Source of the DNA: Opeltia flavorubescens
Lineage: Eukaryota > Ascomycota > Lecanoromycetes > Teloschistales > Teloschistaceae
Direction of reading: 5' to 3'
DNA length: 64,000 nt
Assembly: GCA_000442125.1 (NCBI GenBank)
Contig: KE546981.1
Span: forward strand, 806,001 to 870,000
The notes below the pieces were generated by a model, which was not told the DNA's origin, did no database searches, and saw only the letters and a list, made by a program, of their open reading frames with translations. Positions 33,824 to 45,905 of the stretch are shown piece after piece; the stretch's first letter is position 1; every line of letters begins with the position of its first letter. Both the position numbers and the translations under genes were made by a program.

Positions 33824-34576
33824 ATGTATTTCTCGGTCATCGCTCCCTTCATCCTCACGCTCAGCACAACTGCTTCGGCGCTCAACTACTATGCCTATTC
33901 TAGCTCCAACTCCTGCTCTGGTAGTTCTTTCGGTTGCACAGACAATGGGGGTGTTTGCTGCGGAAATTGGCCTGCCGCTTATGGATACTCTGTCCAATTC
34001 AATAGCCTTCCGGCTGGTGTGAGTATTTACCCATATCGTGCGCCTTGTCTAATCAATCTTTCACGCATTTCATCCTAAGTGAATCTTGATCTTCAATGCT
34101 GATGTACATAAAACTCATAGACTCAAGGTCAAGGCTATACCAATTACGGCTGCAGCTCGTACCTTTTTACCGTATATGGTCCAGGTATGGCTGCTACTTG
34201 TCTTTGTTATCCGAGGACGCCCCAAGTAACTCTTCTGCCAGGTACGCAATGCTGGAAATCTGGTGGCGGCCAACGTGCTACCAACATGAATTGGTTTCAT
34301 TCGCAAGGGCGCGTCAAGCCACGAGCTGAGCTTGCCCCTTCCAATGCGTTCGGAAAACGCGAAGAATGCTCCCCATCTTTCTTCGAATATCCCGCCGAAG
34401 ATGGGAGCTTCCGTACCATCAAGGTCAATTCTGCAGCGGAAGCGGAGACCATTGCCAATCACTTTGAGAGCGAAAATTTGACTGCTTTGGCTGGCTTCGA
34501 AGACTGTGAGTGATTCGAGGTATCGGAGCGACCTGAAAGAAAAAAGGAAACTAATGTCTATATAGATAAGGTGTGA
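33824..34576 (+). CDS. small secreted cysteine-containing protein
   Basis: Four-exon model: 33824-34018, 34121-34184, 34242-34505 and 34566-34576, all GT-AG; 177 aa ending EDYKV. If the last intron is not used, the protein ends EDCE at 34513. A signal peptide is clear (MYFSVIAPFILTLSTTASAL). The mature N-terminal half has clustered cysteines (NSCSGSSFGCTDNGGVCCGN, NYGCSS, TQCW). A Lys-Arg dibasic site (FGKREECS) follows, which Kex2 could cleave. No known domain was recognised. The size, secretion signal and cysteines resemble many apoplastic fungal proteins, including effector candidates, but that role is inference. Confidence 0.75.
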
Positions 34577-35775
34577 TCTCGGGTATCAATATAGTCTATG
34601 AAACGAACCTGGTGAAGTTGCTTAAAAAGGGTGATGAGCTCGGTGGAGTGAGAAAAGCACATGTCGATCTTGAAAAGTCCTTTTCTCCTTTATGCCCTTG
34701 ATAATTGATGTTTATACTTATGACCAATGTTGCGGCTGTATCCAAGAAATGGATATTACTCGGCTCAATGTTGTTGGCTTTGGCACATTCTTCTTCTTTT
34801 CAGATGCAGTCTTTCGCAAAGCCTTCGAAGACAGAGGAGTAATATATATATAGGCAAACTTTGATTTTGTCAATGATTTTCTCATAGTGCCGAATAACTG
34901 GGTTTCGTGTCTGTATTGGTTGTTCTTGATCAAATCCGAAGTTCACCCGGAGCTTAAACCACGAGACCACTTTTGGTAATTTCCAGCCCATGTAAGTCTG
35001 AACTGCAATCGCCAATAAACTTATTAGCAGTGTGACTCACTTGAACACAATAATGTTTCTGCATTATTCTTGACCCTACTGAATCTATGACTTTACTTGA
35101 CATGTATGCACGAGAGGTTGATACCACGATATGAAAGCATTTCCCCGCATTCAAATCTTTGACTTCATGCGAAGCTGTCAACCTTCCTTTTCGAGCCTTG
35201 TAATGTCTCCATGAAGCCTTTGATTCGTTCTAGTAAATCTGGGGATCCCATTTCTTTTCTTTTCTCGAGGTTGTCTCTATCGTAGAAGCTGTATCATAAG
35301 ACTATATTCACTTCATGATGTCTTCGCAATGTCGTGTTTGTGGTCTTGCCGGGGGTTTGCTTGGATTGGCTGGGAGTGTTGGTGGTGGAGTGCTAAGGTA
35401 CTTACTGGTATGAATGGCACGGGGACCTAGAACGAATATGCTGGAATGTTATAGCCGTAGCCGGTTCAAGTCATTCACAGTAGTCTTCTCCGGTCCTATG
35501 TGGTAGGCTAATCAAGCTCTTCTGGTAGATCGACAACACGATATATCGGATTTGAGGGGCTTTCCTTTGCTGGTTCATTACTTAGTTGTCTAATAGGTCT
35601 ATACTATTCACACTCATGAACTTGCACTTTATCTGAAGATGGAAAATTCATGAGATTCAAAATTTATCTATATACATGTATTCTAACTCGGCTGATCCAA
35701 TCATTGACCAAACCTTTCCATTCGCTACCTTCCTAGGTTTCCTATCGATCTCAACATCCCATCTCTAGTCTTCGA
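34577..35775. other. intergenic, no gene seen
   Basis: About 1.2 kb of AT-leaning sequence with short frames only. Confidence 0.5.
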
Positions 35776-36321
35776 TTATTCTCTGATGATTTGGGCTGGT
35801 CCTGCGCACGTCTGGAATCCACCGGCGATATATCTAATTGGTGGCACTGGCCTACTATTTCTTTGGTAAGTGTCCACTATGAGACTTCGAAGCTGTGGTT
35901 CAACTTCGTGCCATCGGTGGATCATATGCGTATCGAGCTGGATAGCTATGACCTTGGGATTCTTGAAGGGATCATAGCCTTCATCATCGACGTCAAGCCC
36001 TATCGTCCCATAATCAACTTGCGCACTTGGAAAAACTGGTACCGCCGAATCCAGGATTCTATGTAGAGCATCTTGTATGCTTTCGAAAATTCGATAATCC
36101 GGATCATTGGGATCGTTGAAAGAACATATGCGCGCGGAGTCGAAATGATTGGGTAAACGTGGGTTTGGATTTGGCTCGACGGGTGGACGGCTCATGTGGG
36201 ATGATTGCATGGCTAATGCAGCTGTCAATGTCGATGCAGACTGTGGTGATGAGCCTGTTCGGTGATGTTTGCTAGGAGAGGAAGGGTGGGGGGTTATATT
36301 GTCCTTCTTGTGTTGCGACAT
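35776..36321 (-). CDS. uncharacterised 181-aa protein
   Basis: A single-exon frame. The first ~55 residues are polar and disordered (MSQHKKDNITPHPSSPSKHH). The remainder is more structured (DYRIFESIQDALHRILDSAV, FKNPKVIAIQLDTHMIHRWH, EVEPQLRSLIVDTYQRNSRP). No signal peptide, membrane helix or known domain was seen. A TATAAA-type element lies about 60 bp upstream on the minus strand (near 36375-36382), supporting this start. Function unknown. Confidence 0.6.
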   Translation of the reverse strand: MSQHKKDNITPHPSSPSKHHRTGSSPQSASTLTAALAMQSSHMSRPPVEPNPNPRLPNHFDSARICSFNDPNDPDYRIFESIQDALHRILDSAVPVFPSAQVDYGTIGLDVDDEGYDPFKNPKVIAIQLDTHMIHRWHEVEPQLRSLIVDTYQRNSRPVPPIRYIAGGFQTCAGPAQIIRE

Positions 36322-37457
36322 AGTGAGAGTAGTGTTAGATCTGGACGTAAATTCAAAGGNGCTGTGAGTAGTAGAGCGTTTATAAAGGGAGAGCTGTGTC
36401 TGATTGACAGGCGAAGCCTATAGCCTCGATTAAGGTAATGCGTAAGATTGACGAGAAGAGTACACGTCAATCATAGGTTGATGAGATATATGTTGAAACT
36501 AATGACAGATAGCGATTGAAAAAGAGAGATGATTATATAGAAAGATTGAACAGCGATCCTTTGTAGCAGGGGGTCGAGCGTTTTATATAAATGAGTCACA
36601 ATTTAATTTGCTCTCTTACCCACTCTTGAAATATCCATGCACCTACTATAAAACGTGAATAATATGGAGCGTCTAATCAAAGGTATGATAGTAGTAGAAC
36701 ATTGATGGCTTTCATGAGACTTGAAGTGGTTTTGCTAGACATAGAGTGCGATGCTAGGAATCCGAAGTTGAGTCAGAGATACATGAAGAGTGCAAGCTTA
36801 TCCATGAAGCGGGATGTCGGTATAGATCTGAAGAGAAAACTGTATCATATGATCTGAATCGTTAGGATGATCATCAAATAGTGATTGAGTTTGAAAGTAT
36901 CGACCCTGGATGCCATTGTCGTGCATTGATTCATCAGTGACATACGAGACCGGATCAAAGGAAAGGTCCTATTGATCAGATTTCCTTGCCTTGAATACAT
37001 TGATGGGTGGTTCGGACCAATAAGTTGTACCACTGGGTGTAGGGAATTGCTGTGTAAAAATGATATGGAGATCTGGAACGGAGATATATACTATCTTTGC
37101 AGATCAGCAGTAGCAAAATAAGTAAGGTTTTCTGATGCCTTTAAGGCGTACTCTGTAGAATGGACACGGGTTGAAAGAAGGTCGAAGTTTCAGCTTGTAA
37201 CTTTTTCTATACTGATGCATCATTAGTTTACACTATGCGTAGGGAGGGAAAATCTACCTGTTACTCTCTTCACTCAGCCCCTTCACTCACTAAGGTATCT
37301 CCCCAAACATACTCTGGCTTCCAACCTCGCACCTTTCATTTCCGGTTTCTTTTTCCTTCGTAAACTCTCAACGGATAACTATCTGCCACTACATCGTTCC
37401 CCCTTCATCCTCACGCTCCACGGAAACTTTCTCAGAAGACGTCTTTGACTAGCAATA
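36322..37457. other. intergenic, divergent promoters
   Basis: About 1.1 kb between diverging small genes, AT-rich, with one ambiguous base (36360). A pyrimidine-rich stretch precedes the 37458 start. Confidence 0.5.
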
Positions 37458-37883
37458 ATGGCGTGCATCTACACCATCGACCTCGAACGCGCCAATCCCG
37501 TCATAAAGGCACTACCTCACCAAGACGTCATTGAGAATGAGAAACAACTTCAGCTTCAGCCTCCAACCCTCTACACCGCCCCTCGTTGCATTCAAGGAAC
37601 CTCGCTCATTATCGCTAAGCTGATCTACTTCTTCATCTTCTTCGGATTGGGCTACCTTTTGGGCTGCAGCATCTTACGCGGACTTGTTGATCTTGCACGG
37701 ATGATCAGCACCCGGGATGGGGTGGTAGGGGCAGATTCTGGTATGTGCATACCACTCTTTGGGTGGATATGTTGATCAGGCTGGATTGAAGAAGCGGTGC
37801 TGATCGGTGAGAAAGTGTTTCCACAGCTGGATCCTGCGGCGCCAAATCATCTGGATAGGGTTTGGAGTGTGACGAAGGGATAG
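37458..37883 (+). CDS. small membrane protein, unknown
   Basis: Two exons, 37458-37740 and 37780-37883, joined across a 39-bp intron (gtatgtgc...gatcag); 128 aa. Reading through the intron would instead end at 37775, but the spliced continuation is clearly protein-like: GWIEEAVLIGEKVFPQLDPA then APNHLDRVWSVTKG. One or two hydrophobic helices lie near residues 51-75 (LIIAKLIYFFIFFGLGYLLG). No family was recognised. It converges with RPL4. Confidence 0.6.
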
Positions 37884-38106
37884 TGTCGAGGCTTCAATCT
37901 GGGGCGTTGAATCGGTCTCTTGCGGTGGAGGGTTGAATTCGCAATGGATCATGAGAAGGAAAGCAAGGAGATATGGAAAAGTGCTGGCAAGGTGGAGGGG
38001 CACTTCGAGCGAGTAGAAAGCAGGAAATTATTGCTACTTCATGAAAGTTCTACCTTCAGATATGGTAACTACCTACCGTCGCTCTCCTACCACGCGCTCA
38101 CTGACC

Positions 38107-39391
38107 CTAATTCTCATTCAATACCTCTGCGAAAGACTCCGCCGCTCTCTTTGGCTTCTGATCTTCATCGAATTTCTGGCTACCTAACCCTTGCTCTTTG
38201 AAAACCTTCGCGTATGGATTCAAGCGCAAAAGCACTTGTCGGTTTCGAAGTGGATTCTTCTTCTGCACACCAGCACGCTTGGTTCTGCTCTCCCCCTTCT
38301 TGGCACGGACAACAGCCTGGACTTCAGCGCTGTTGATCAGACGTGTGATATCCGCGTTGGCGACGACGTTGGATGGCAATAGGAAATCTTTCTTGAGGGC
38401 GCTGGGAGTCGTGGTGCTTCCGTAAATAGTATCGAGTGCTGCGAACGCAGAAGAAGTCCACACAATGAAGCGGCCGAGATGTCCACCAGGTGCGAGTTGT
38501 AGGAGATTCAACGCAAAGACGCTGCTAGTTTCGACGCCAGGGATGTTTCTGAATGCCTTGACTAGGTCTTTGCCATCTTCTTCTGGATTGTAGACTATCA
38601 AGGGACCACGTCGTTGGCGGTGACGACGGCCACGGAGTTTACCCTTGCCGGCGCGTATCTTGCGGGATTTGCTCACTTTGGTAACGTCTGGGCCAGCACC
38701 GACTGCTTTAAGGAGTTCGACGGCCGCTTTGGTCTTGGTGAGAGAGAGACCTTCAGAGGAGATAACGAGGGGAACTTCGGGGACGGTGGAAATGCGATGG
38801 CCGCGGGCTTGTAGAAGAGGAGGCACAGAGGAAGCGGCTAGGGCGGAGGCTGTGGCAAAGCGCCTGTTTGATGGTCAGATCTTGAAAGCGCGAAAGGATC
38901 GGAAAAAGAAATACTTCTGCCCAAGATTGATCTTTTGATGCCATTTGCGCCAGACTTTGGTGGGTGCGAACATGCGACCGGAACGACATTGATTGCCAAA
39001 TGCAGCTTGACCAGCACGATGAGTACCTCCACCGGAGACACGGGGGATACGGGCAACGGCGCGGCCTTCAATGTTTTTCGATTAGCCAACCTTCGTTCAA
39101 TCGTGTCCTCAATGGGTCGTTGTTCCATACCAGTACCCCACGATTCGGCTGAGGTTTGGTGTCCAGCTTTCTCACTCACTGCGTATGGCTGACGCTTGTT
39201 TTTTGCCATCCCAGAGTGAACGCTCCTATGACACTCTCAGAATATCTCTAGGTTGGGTTAGACAATTTAGGAAGGACTTACTGCACGATGTCAGGGCGGA
39301 TTGGCGATCTGAAAACCGCTGGTAGCGGGTGTGTAGAACCACTTGGCGAGCCATCGGCTTTCGCGATGGTGACTGTAGGACGAGTCGTCAT
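38107..39391 (-). CDS. RPL4: 60S ribosomal protein L4 (uL4)
   Basis: Four exons: 39391-39282, 39225-39131, 39065-38915 and 38863-38107; 370 aa, the usual size for fungal uL4. The joins restore the conserved core: [75 protein letters not shown] and [18 protein letters not shown]. The C-terminal portion ([55 protein letters not shown]) is also typical. uL4 is an essential large-subunit protein whose extended loop lines the exit tunnel. As in many fungal ribosomal protein genes, the introns cluster towards the 5' end. Confidence 0.97.
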
Positions 39392-40074
39392 GTCGGCGGT
39401 GCTGTCCGGCTGTCGTTACTGGAGGTTGGGTCTTGAGGGCTCGAAAAATGTGGTGTGGACTTCCAAGCGAGCCAAGAGCTTAGGGTAATAACCCTTGATT
39501 GGCGCTTGCGCTGAATTGGGCGCTTAGCAACATGGTGTGGAACTTGTTCAAATTATAAAGGTTCATTCAGCTTGGCTTGTGATATAAACAGTGCCCAATC
39601 AAATTCTCTGACTCTCCTTAAAGTCGATCAATAAGGCGGTAATCTGCGTATTTGTAATCTGCTTTCCTTGAAACTTTGATGAGACATCAACATGTACTCT
39701 ACGCTGTGCCCAAAATGGCCGAGCTACCTTAGGTTAGCAAATGGCTTTCGATGTTGTTACCCGATACAGGATTAATGATTCAGACGCAATGTACTGTTGG
39801 CGAGTTTTTCTATTTGTCAATCTTTCTTAATTTGGAAAGCCTCATATAATCTGTTTGGGTTTCTCATGCACCTTGCCGGTGTAGCACTCCTCCTTCGCTT
39901 GTCACTTGTCTGTTCCAGCGGCTTTGTTATGCTTGTCAGAACTATATAAGTCGCTATACAAAATGAGCTCTGATACTTCTGATTTAACCGCCAAACCTCT
40001 GTCGTTCTTTAAGGGTTTGGTGGTTTATCGCAATACCCTAGCCTTCTTCTCTCTTCAATATATCGTAAGCAGGA
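39392..40074. other. intergenic, divergent promoters of RPL4 and the DUF3433 gene
   Basis: About 680 bp. A tatataag TATA-like element lies near 39943, about 130 bp upstream of the DUF3433 start. Nothing else was recognised. Confidence 0.45.
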
Positions 40075-43000
40075 ATGGAACATCCCCATCATTCCGTCGG
40101 TCGACGGTCGAAAGTTCACTCCAGTAGTGTAACGAAGCCGTCCGACCTACCAGCATGGAAACCAGCTACACTTGGTTTCCCCGTTTTGTTACCCGTGGTA
40201 GCCTTATCTGTGTCTTTCATTGCAATCTTGGAGTACTTATCCCAGACAAGTCACAAGAATGGTGGCATTGCTTTCGCGAAATCGCAATTTCCCGCAGCGA
40301 TCATGTTTGGATATCAATATCTTCCTACGATAATCGCAGTCTCCTATAGCATGCTCTGGAGTTGGATCGATCTTGATGTCAAAAGGCTGGAGCCTTGGTT
40401 TCAACTCTCCAGACCCCAAGGAGCTGACGCTGCAGACTCCTTGCTGCTTCATTATCCGTTTGATTTTGTGGCATTTGCATCATGGAAAGCTTTGCGGCGA
40501 AGGCAAGTATTCTTGATTCTAATCAATATCGCGATCTGCTAATCGTCTCACATAGACACTGGGCGGTTCTCTTTTCGGGTACCGCAATGATGTTGATATT
40601 CTGGGGTGTAACTCCTTTAGCCGGCTCGGTGTTTGTTCGATCACCCATCTCGATCGAGAAGGGTGCCACAGCAACGACAACCACTTCGTTAATGCCTCTT
40701 CGTGATCAGAGTTCCTCACTGAATACAGATTTCATGATGACTGCCTATGGAATCACGTGGCTTGGTCAAGCAATACCAGCTTGGGTGACTGCTCAAGGTG
40801 CCCTCGAACAGTTCGCAGTAGAGGGTGGACAGGACTTGGAACTTGCGAATCGGACCTGGACTGCAGAAACCACGTTATATGGGACATCTTTGCAGTGTGA
40901 GACGGCGGTCACGAGGAACAGTTCCGATGGCTTTTCTTATAGTAATAGCAAAGGATGCACAACCGGCCCAGGGGATATCAATTTGAGCCCAGATTCGCAA
41001 TTCGGCGGCCTTTATATCGGCTATTATCTTGATCAATTCTCGGACTATTCTCTGTCAGGTCTGGGCTGTCCTTCGATCGAAAATTCTCATCTCTTCCTTG
41101 CACTATGGGGACAATCATGGGATAAACATCCAGAAGCCAATGTCACGGCCTACTTTTGCAAGCCTATATATTGGACTCAAAGAGTCAGAGCGACCATGGC
41201 AATCCCCAGTATGAATGTTTCAGATATCTTACCGTTAGGAAAGAAACTGCCTCTTTTGGACGCCGACTTCAACATTACTGCATTTGAGTATATGATCGGC
41301 ACCGGTGCACAATTCGTTTCGCCAAGGGCCGATATATCAAAAACAACTGGAAATATCAATCAAGTAGCGAATTTGGCGAGACTTGGCTTCAACGGCACAA
41401 CCACCAACATGGTTGGATATGCGCTTGGTCTCAGCCGTCAGACGCCCAAAGAATTTACTGAACCTCGTAGTCTCATCTCGAGCTTTGAGAACGCCCACAA
41501 ATTACTTCACGCCCTTGCTATGAAACAGCTTATGAAGTCAAACATACGAGGTGTCGACACGCGAGCAAGTATTGTCAGCGGCAAGGCCATTGCTATTACG
41601 GTAGCGCGGCCGCTTGCAATTCTTGTGGAGGTATTTTTGGGTCTTGTTGTGGTGTTGACGCTTCTTCTTCTAGTCATTTCCCGCCTTCGCCCAAGCCAAC
41701 TTCATAAAGACCCAGCTTCGCTGACCGATATCATGAGTATGGTGGAAAATCCGGCGAGAATCGAAGTATCTGTTCCAAAGCGGTCCCGCTTGCGGCAGAC
41801 GAAGCACCGCCTGGTAAGAGGCAAGATTTTGGCGGATCACAGGTCTTCAGCATCGGATCAGACCGCCGAAGAATACAGTGCAGGTCGATTGCCTCAGAAG
41901 GTGTCTCTTGTTCGCCCATTTGAGATGAGAACAGGTGTGGCTGCAACATTCATCCTACTGCTGTCCTTTGTTATGGGAATAATCGTGGTGTTGAAAATGT
42001 ATGCAGATAAGCACCAAGGACTACCGCTCCCATCAGAGAAACCGCTGGTCAATCAAATCACCCTCAATTACGTGCCCATCGTCTTTGCTACATTCCTGGA
42101 ACCTTTTTGGCTTCTCTTGAACAGACTTCTTTGTGTCTTGCAGCCATTTGAGGAACTGCGTCAGGCCAACGCAAAAGCATCCAGATCTCTTGACCTAAGA
42201 TACACAAGCCTTCCACCACAAATGGTTTTCTGGAGAGCCTTTCGAGCTGGTCATTATACATTGAGCGCCGTGTGCATGATTGGTCTATCGGCGAATCTGC
42301 TTGCCGTAGCACTCAACGGACTCTTTGAACCGATTGTGCTTTCAACAGAAAAGCCGGTAGACCTTACAAACCGCTACAAGCCAGTCTTTAGTCATGTCAA
42401 TGACCGGAATGACCTATGGGATTACGAATACGTAGCCAAAGCGAATTTCACTAATGAAGCAGTTCTACCTCCTTGGACTGCACCACATACATATTTTGTT
42501 CCTGTTGCACTTGATGCTCAAAACGACGTGAAAGCAGTAGAAGGCTTTCGAGTAAGAACACAAGGCTTCGGGGTCCGAGCGACGTGCGAGCGGTCGCGAC
42601 TGAATGACACAGCACTCACTATTGGTCAGCAGAGGTCCTTCTTTGTTGAAAAACAGACGGTCAGTGGGAAAACTGTCTTATGCAGTGGGCTAGATACACC
42701 ACAAGGAGGTCAAAACAATTCTGATGCAGCGCTGGAAGTCTTCAAACAACTGCAACCTGTCGATTTCGCTCCAGATTCAGCGACAGCTCCAATCAATTTT
42801 GTTAAAACCAATGCAACGGATGAAGAGAGACTAGCGTGTAATTCGATCCTTGTCACTGGCTTTCTCCGAGCTAACCTCACTGTAACACGCAACGAGACAA
42901 AGACCGATAATTTGAGCACGGCCGGAGCAAAGGTCCTGAGTATTGCTTCAATGTCTTCCCTTTGGATGGAGTGCAGATCCATGCTTGTCACTGCCCCTTA

Positions 43001-43688
43001 CGAAGTTGTAGTGGATAGATCGGGCCATGTGCAATCACACAAGGCTATAGGCCCAGAATCCGAAGACACGACGTCCTTCTTCTCCGCCGGCACGACGACA
43101 GACTCCTTCCTGACCAATGCAACATCCATTCTGTCGAGTGGACAAAATACGAATTCATACTGGCATAATGATACGTTTGTGGATACATGGTTTGCATATT
43201 ATATCAAGCAACTCAGCAACTCCACCGTCTTCGTAGACCCTGCTCAGCCGGTACCCAGTTTCTCACATGTTGCGCCTTACGTGGAGGACGTCATCGCTCG
43301 GCTTTTTGCCATCGTCCTAAGCCTCAATGAGGATTGGCTTACTCAAGCTGACGCAGGTTCAAAGCAAGCTGGGACGATGCTGGTAACCACTCAGCGTGTC
43401 TTGGTCTCACGACCGATGTTCGACATCACTATCGTTTTGGTTGCGCTGAACATTGTTGTTGCTGCGGCGTACTGGATTCGGCGGCCCAGAAAGATGCTAA
43501 CCGAAATGCCGTATAGCATTGCCAGCATCTTGGCTGTGACACAAGCGAGCACGCTGATCAGCGAGGTGGAAGACGAAGAAAAATGGCGAAATGAATGGCG
43601 ATTCGGATACGGAAGATATGTGGGCACAGATGGTAAACCACACACTGGTATTGAGAGGAGACCATTTGTCATTCCTCTGGAGACCTGA
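40075..43688 (+). CDS. DUF3433 multispan membrane protein
   Basis: Two exons, 40075-40502 and 40556-43688, separated by a 53-bp intron with a GC donor (AG|GCAAGT...CTAAT...CATAG); 1186 aa. The junction gives LRRRHWAVLFSGTAMM. Two DUF3433-type modules are visible. Each combines hydrophobic helices with a PFDFVAFASWKALRRR or YTSLPPQMVFWRAFRAGHYT segment and a large, N-glycosylation-rich (NxS/T) extracytoplasmic part. The first runs to about residue 430, the second from about 490 to 1120. The protein ends in a short charged cytosolic tail with RRPFVIPLET. DUF3433 proteins are abundant in Pezizomycotina but functionally uncharacterised. There is no signal peptide beyond the first helix. Confidence 0.88.
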
Positions 43689-45905
43689 TCACATTACCTT
43701 TTGGAATTGCGGCTGCTCTTCATTATTCAGGACATGATCTCTTAATATCGATTCATGTGAAAGTGCGGAATGTAAAGAGAAGCTCAAGGCCTACGAGTGA
43801 TCGATTCCAGGCAGGATGAGCGCGTCGCGTCGATCTACCGGGTACAGCTTGAGCGTCAGGACGACAACGCTAAAAAGAGTGTTGGCGAGGCGCCAGATAA
43901 TGGAACCTGGAAATTGGGCTGAAGTCATAGATATCGATCGTGGGTTCAGTCTTGATCAGTCAGGATTTATGAGAGCTTTTGTAACTTGAAGGGGGGGTCG
44001 GATTGTGGACTTTATCAATTTTTATAGACAGCGCGTGGAAATGAACAGAGAAGCCATTTGTGGCTGCGCAGTTCAGTAACTGTTTCTGACCTCGAATCTC
44101 AGCCATTTGAAGAAGGTAGCATTCCAACATCGTTGGTTCAATCGCAGAATGATGTGTCACGTCGTTCGTTGAAATATGGCTACTTGATTTCGTGTAACAT
44201 TTCGAAACCCCACTGTAGAATGGGCGCTTACAGCTCTTTGTAAGATTCCTACAATGAAGAATCTGCGCTTACCTATCTCGTGCTCTTCTGCACACACGGC
44301 GGCGTCTTACCATCAAAATGCTCTTTTCACCACGCCCTGTTTACCACGCCCATGACGCTCGACAAGAGAGCTGCGGTGACTATTGGCCACTCAACGCTGC
44401 TACAGCCGGGGTGTTTTCCACTTTCTCACACCTCTATTAGGTAAGCACACGTTGCAAAATGACCCGAAGCTCCTACGCTATGGACCATCTTTCTTCACTT
44501 GCCGACCCAACATCGAAGCAATTCCATGAGCAAGTCGACAGGAGCACACGTTAGAAAACAGGCATGAAACACAGGGAGGATTAACGTGTCACATAGAGCC
44601 GAGATTCAATGGTCACGATGGAGTCCTAGATTCACGTGATTCTGAATGGAAAAAATGGTGTTTCAAAACAAAGAGAAGGAATGATCGCCGTTGCCAAGTA
44701 GAAGGCTGAGGCTCAAATGAATGGACGAAAAAGACTGTGATTGAGTTCATGGACTAACCTAATCAGGCTCGCCGGAACACCTTAGCTTCCGCTAGTACCT
44801 CACTAGTCATCCGAGTCCCTGAGATTCACTGGCTCATTGGCTTCTGCGACAACGACATTTATCGACTACGCGTCATTCTCTAGGCTGTTCATGGCCAGTG
44901 CTTGTTCCATTGACCAAGCTGTCTGCGTCGATCAGGTACAAGACTGCTCAGGCGGACCATCCAGAGCTCCTGTTACAATGCCTTGTTGCACTTCTTTCTG
45001 CAACTTCAGGAGCTTGTCCGGCTTACTGTTTCTACTCCTCGAGGACGTGAAGAAGACCAGCAGCCTTCCTCTGACCCATTATCGTCGTCACCTTCCGCCT
45101 TCCTAAACAGTGGCTCTACAATCGAGTCACACCCCTATGGCCGGGCCAGCCGCGCTCAGCATTCCTTGACCACTCGCACGCAAATACAAACGCGATGGAG
45201 AAATGTGCACGTGCTGGGTGGCGATTTCTGAACCAAGTCAACCAATGAGCACCACTACATCAGTCATGGTCCATTGTGATTGAAAATCATAGCCTCCTGA
45301 GTGAGAATCCACCGTTGTGAGACAAGCACTCATGGACATTTGCATTGCTTGGCCATATAAAGCTCCTGCCCGGTGGCTTTCATTCCATTGCTCACATCCA
45401 TAATCAACTGCAATTGACTCGACTATTCTTTCCTCAAGGCTGGACCTTGTTTCATTTCTATTCACCCTCAAGCTTGGAGCCGACATTCGATCACTCATTC
45501 ACTCACTCACTCAGTTCACTTTTCATAGCATTGTCACTGTTTGGCATTATTTTCCGTCGTTGTTTCAGCAGAATAGTAAGTCGCCTATTGTCCGTCCTCT
45601 TTGACTCTGCTCAATTTGATTGTCTGCTGTTGTGCGCCCTTTGACTCTTTGTTTCTCCTTTCAACATTGTTCATCGTGCACAATCCCTCAACTTCTATTG
45701 TCTCCAAGCGGCCTCCAAAGTCCATAAATACAGCTGCCGGTCCAGCTCTTCTCCCATCATCATCAGCTTCGATATCCATATCCAAAACAGACTTCAGGCA
45801 CTGCATCTATAACTTACACTATAAACTATAGATCACCCTTCAAGTCTCATCAACAAAATACCAACCTCGTCAAAAATTCGTCCGGCACGAAATACCAGCA
45901 TCATC
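43689..45905. other. long intergenic / LPMO promoter and leader
   Basis: About 2.2 kb without a supported gene. A tataaag element at 45355-45361 sits about 550 bp before the LPMO start, followed by pyrimidine-rich sequence, a short CTCA microsatellite near 45490-45515 and a gtaagt donor-like site near 45575. Together these suggest a long leader, possibly with a 5'UTR intron. Confidence 0.45.

Noticed and set aside
33355-33903. 182-codon plus-strand frame overlapping the secreted-protein start
   Set aside because: Not protein-like, and it overlaps the TATA-like element and signal peptide of the better supported gene.
44837-45231. overlapping short plus-strand frames upstream of the LPMO
   Set aside because: No protein-like pattern; more likely promoter sequence.
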